The position numbers and the translations under genes are program-made. Of a DNA stretch of 9,601 nucleotides, positions 7,271 through 9,601 are shown in pieces. The notes under the pieces were generated by a model, which was not told the DNA's origin, searched no databases, and saw only the letters and a list, made by a program, of their open reading frames with translations. Source of the stretch: Candidatus Bathyarchaeota archaeon (lineage in GTDB: Archaea; Thermoproteota; Bathyarchaeia; 40CM-2-53-6; RBG-13-38-9); contig JAPKYM010000361.1 in the NCBI GenBank assembly GCA_026394315.1, positions 1 through 9,601 of the forward strand. The letters run 5' to 3'. Numbering within the stretch: the stretch's first letter is position 1; every line of letters starts with the position of its first letter.

Positions 7271-7490
7271 ATACAATCAGCGCACACCATTATTGTGACA
7301 AGTGCTAGCAGTTCTTCTTTTCACGTTGTACTTCTCCAATCATTAGTCAAGCGAACGTAAGCGCGCACTTTAGCCTGTTGGGTGTCCGATACTTCTTGGC
7401 GGGCTAGCTATCAGCTACGCCGACCAGATTTTACCGTAGCGCGCTATGACCCCCGTGGCCTACAGTAATTTCTAGTCTAAAGAAAGCCTC

Positions 7491-7498
7491 TTTAAAAA
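7491..7498 (+). promoter_or_regulatory. Possible TATA box for the dihydrolipoamide dehydrogenase remnant
   Basis: TTTAAAAA lies about 50 nt before the ATG at 7544. This would give transcription start near 7521 and a leader of about 23 nt that includes GGGGG (around 7531-7535) as a weak ribosome site. It suggests the broken gene may still be transcribed. Confidence 0.4.
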
Positions 7499-7543
7499 GC
7501 GTGCCTCAACCCATGCCATCTATTCAAGCGGGGGCTTCTGGAT

Positions 7544-8426
7544 ATGAAGGAATATGACTTGATATCAATCGGCACAGGTTCCGCAATGAACCTCGTAGAT
7601 ACGATGATTCAACGGACCCCCAGCCTAAGAGTTGCCGTCATAGACAAGGATGAGCCTGGCGGCATATGTTTGACAAGGGGCTGTATCCCCTCAAAGATAC
7701 TGCTGTATCCCGCAGAGGTGGTAAGGACAATAGAGAATGCGAGAACCTTCGGCATAGATTCAGAAATAAAGAATGTAGATTTCAAGAAAGTCATGAAAAG
7801 AATGAGGACTCTCATATCTACTCAAGTAACTGTGATACGCAAAGGGCTTTCAAATTCCCCAAACATAGATTATTACGTTGAAGTAGCTGAATTTGTTTAT
7901 CCGCATACTCTGAAGGTAGGCAATGAAACCCTCAAGTCGGATATGATATTTCTCTGTACAGGATCTAAACCGATAATCCCTCCAATAAAGGGTCTTGACA
8001 AATTAGACTATTTGACTAGCGACACGATACAAGCTAACTCAATTACCCGAAAGCGTTGCCATTGTTGGCGGCGGATACATAGCTGCTGAATACGGGCATT
8101 TTCTCTCGGCTATGGGATCAGAAGTCACCATAATTGGCAGAAACCAAAGATTTCTACCGGATGAAGAGCCAGAAATATCCGCACTGGCCAAGAAAGAGCT
8201 AGAAAAAAGGGCAACAATAATAACAAATCACGAAGTGCGCGAAGTAGAAAAGACTTCGAATGGCAAGAAAAGAATCATCGCCACTGACATGGATAATGGA
8301 CGCGAGATGACGATAACAGCACAAGAACTCTTGAGAGCGTCTGGAAGGGGACCTAACACAGACATACTTCATCCGGAAAAGTCAGGAATACAAACAGACG
8401 AACGTGGATGGATTATCGCCAATGTA
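7544..8426 (+). pseudogene. lpdA: Dihydrolipoamide dehydrogenase-like gene, frameshifted and 3'-truncated
   Basis: The first frame (7544-8089) encodes the FAD domain of a class I pyridine nucleotide disulfide oxidoreductase: YDLISIGTGSAMN, the Asp34 strand end VIDKDEPGG, the redox disulfide Cys42-LTRG-Cys47 in GGICLTRGCIPSK, and LCTGSKPIIPP. At about 8042 the frame shifts by one base. The next frame continues exactly as the family should, LPESVAIVGGGYIAAEYGHFLSAMGSEVTIIGRN (8043-8138, the NAD-binding motif), up to SGRGPNTDILHPEKSGI and RGWIIAN. Homology stops near 8424, before the second FAD motif (GD) and the C-terminal dimerisation domain with its catalytic His. The product cannot be active. 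If whole, it would be about 460 residues and would reoxidise lipoyl groups of 2-oxoacid dehydrogenases or the glycine cleavage system. The exact enzyme (lipoamide dehydrogenase or mercuric reductase relative) is less certain. Confidence 0.85.
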
Positions 8427-9254
8427 TTCAGCAAGGACAAGCTGGTTTACGTTGGTTCAGACTTCACGATTCACGGCATAATTCGTGACTACGACTCGGG
8501 CCGCAAGATCAACAGAAGGTGCATGCTGATCAATGATATGACTCTGCTTCTTGAGAGTAAGGCTAAGCAGACCCGGTCCAGGCTGATTGATGCGTTCTCT
8601 GAACTGGCAAGTGAAGGTAGATACATCTACCGTGACTTTCAACGGAGCCACGAGGTTAAGGCGCGGTTCAGCCTTATAGCGAACATTACTCCACTGTCGT
8701 TTCTGATGAATCGTAAACACCTGCTTGGGAATACATTCATTGAACGTTGTTTAGTGGTCTATCATTCGCTCACTGATGAGGAGATGAGTAATGCTAACAT
8801 CAATCGTGATCAACGCTTGGCAATGAAGATCGAGAAATTCACGCCCAGCATACGTGAAGGAGATGTCAACGTGGCAAGAGATGACTTGGTTCGGTTCGAT
8901 GAGTATGCGAAGCGTTGGCGAATTTTAGGCGGGTACTCGAGTTCGAGCGCCCTGTTTGATATGATAAAGTCTGCTGCAATTGCATACGCTGTTCTGAGCG
9001 GACACAGAAAGATGACCGAGGCCGAATACAGATACCTCGACATGCTGGAATCCTATCTGCGCAATCCAGATGAAAGCGTGAAATTAGAAATTCTAGAATT
9101 GGGGCACCAGGGAAGGTCGGTCAAGGATATTTGCCAAATTCTTAACAAGAACCCTGAAAAATATCGGCCCTTCGTGTCAAGGACTCTCTCAGAGTATCGC
9201 CGAAAGGGAATACTTCCTTGGGCCAGAGCCGTGCCAGCCACCGAGCTGGTGTGA
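8427..9254 (+). pseudogene. C-terminal fragment of an AAA-type ATPase, fused in frame to the lpdA remnant
   Basis: From about 8427 the open frame (8112-9254, 380 codons) stops resembling a flavoprotein. Numbered from the Met at 8112, the remainder has RRCMLINDMTLLL (136-147), a Walker B-like strand, then a long helix region, FSLIANITP (186-194), a sensor-1-like strand with Asn, GNTFIERCLVVY (206-217) with a possible arginine finger, and a C-terminal winged-helix-like region, VKLEILELGHQGRSVKDICQIL and FVSRTLSEYRRKGIL (323-368). No Walker A (GxxxxGKS/T) exists upstream in any frame, so the ATP-binding half was lost at the junction. The layout suggests a helicase- or primase-associated ATPase of a plasmid or integrated element, but the family is not named with certainty. 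It ends in TGA at 9252-9254. It is unlikely to be functional as drawn, unless the fused protein gained another role. Confidence 0.6.
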
Positions 9255-9433
9255 TGTAGTTCAAGACTGATTTGGCGTTTAACAAAGGTTAAGCTCGCTT
9301 TATAGACAAAAATTCTGGAATGTGCTGTTTGCTATACGTTGTGATGGGAATGAGCTAGAACTAGTAATTCACTGGACGCGGTCGAGCTATGTTTTTTCTG
9401 ATTCCTGGTATGATTCGCAAGCTTTCTACAAAG
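9255..9433. other. Gap between two convergent 3' ends
   Basis: I see no gene in these 179 bases. There is a TATA-like CTTTATAG near 9298-9305 with no gene behind it, an A-run at 9306-9310 that would be a U-run for the minus-strand gene, and a T6 run at 9392-9397 that could end plus-strand transcription. I found no remnant of the missing C-terminal part of the lipoamide dehydrogenase here. Confidence 0.5.
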
Positions 9434-9601
9434 TCATTTCTTGAGGAACTCATCTGCTTGACGAGTCCGCATAAAGTCAGTGAATCCCATGTCCGAGGGG
9501 GTGAACTCTCCTCTTACACCACCATCCTTCAGTCTTTTGATCACTTCCTCGGCGGAACCTCTTCCCCCGTTGACGACCATCCCCAGTACATTCCCTTGCA
9601 G
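9434..9601 (-). CDS. 3' end of an unrecognised gene, partial
   Basis: The minus strand is open from the right edge for 55 codons and ends with TGA at 9434-9436. The visible C-terminus includes LGMVVNGGRGSAEEVIKRL, GGVRGEFTPSDMGF and TDFMRTRQADEFLKK. The pattern of a hydrophobic strand, Gly-rich turn, amphipathic helix and charged final helix looks like a real alpha/beta protein, and codon use is coding-like. The start lies outside the window. I do not recognise the family. Confidence 0.6.
   Translation of the reverse strand: MQGNVLGMVVNGGRGSAEEVIKRLKDGGVRGEFTPSDMGFTDFMRTRQADEFLKK

Noticed and set aside
7277..7543. Possible tRNA or other RNA gene in the gap before lpdA
   Set aside because: No T-loop (GGTTCRA) or acceptor-stem pairing can be assembled; only small local inverted repeats are present.
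9298..9305. CTTTATAG as a promoter
   Set aside because: No gene starts downstream on either strand within a sensible distance.
1..9601. CRISPR array or complete insertion sequence
   Set aside because: No regularly spaced repeats, no transposase frame and no long terminal inverted repeats were seen.

Overview
This window looks archaeal. Two tandem copies of purP, the archaeal route for formylating AICAR in purine synthesis, open the window. Other archaeal signs are TATA-like boxes about 26 nt upstream of probable leaderless or short-leader starts and a CxxC...CxxC zinc-ribbon membrane protein. GC content looks intermediate (estimated by eye). An uncultured member of the Thaumarchaeota/Bathyarchaeota-like lineages is my best guess from the flavour of the lipoamide dehydrogenase remnant, but this is inference only.

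Layout. Positions 1-2374 (+) hold the 3' part of one purP, a second complete purP overlapping it by 4 nt (ATGA), and a nitroreductase-family protein 30 nt downstream; this is probably one operon. Positions 2490-5921 (-) hold, in transcription order, a ferritin-like four-helix protein, malate dehydrogenase, malic enzyme and a small VOC/glyoxalase-fold protein. Malate dehydrogenase and malic enzyme together form a malate node linking oxaloacetate, malate and pyruvate. Three of these genes carry a hairpin overlapping or touching the stop codon. Positions 5922-6014 are a divergent promoter region with an inverted repeat around a TATA-like element, followed by a two-TM zinc-ribbon protein (+).

From about 6300 to 9254 the window is a gene graveyard. 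On the minus strand lies a decayed secreted protein (signal peptide, jelly-roll-like body, C-terminal membrane anchor) that can be rebuilt across two frameshifts and one in-frame TAG. On the plus strand a dihydrolipoamide dehydrogenase gene is broken by a frameshift near 8042. At about 8427 it switches in frame into the C-terminal two thirds of an AAA-type ATPase that has lost its Walker A part. This chimeric junction is the most unusual thing here. It could be a genomic rearrangement or mobile-element scar, or an assembly join.

The right edge (9434-9601, -) holds the last 55 codons of a gene I do not recognise. I saw no tRNA, rRNA, CRISPR array, complete insertion sequence or convincing new defence-type system.
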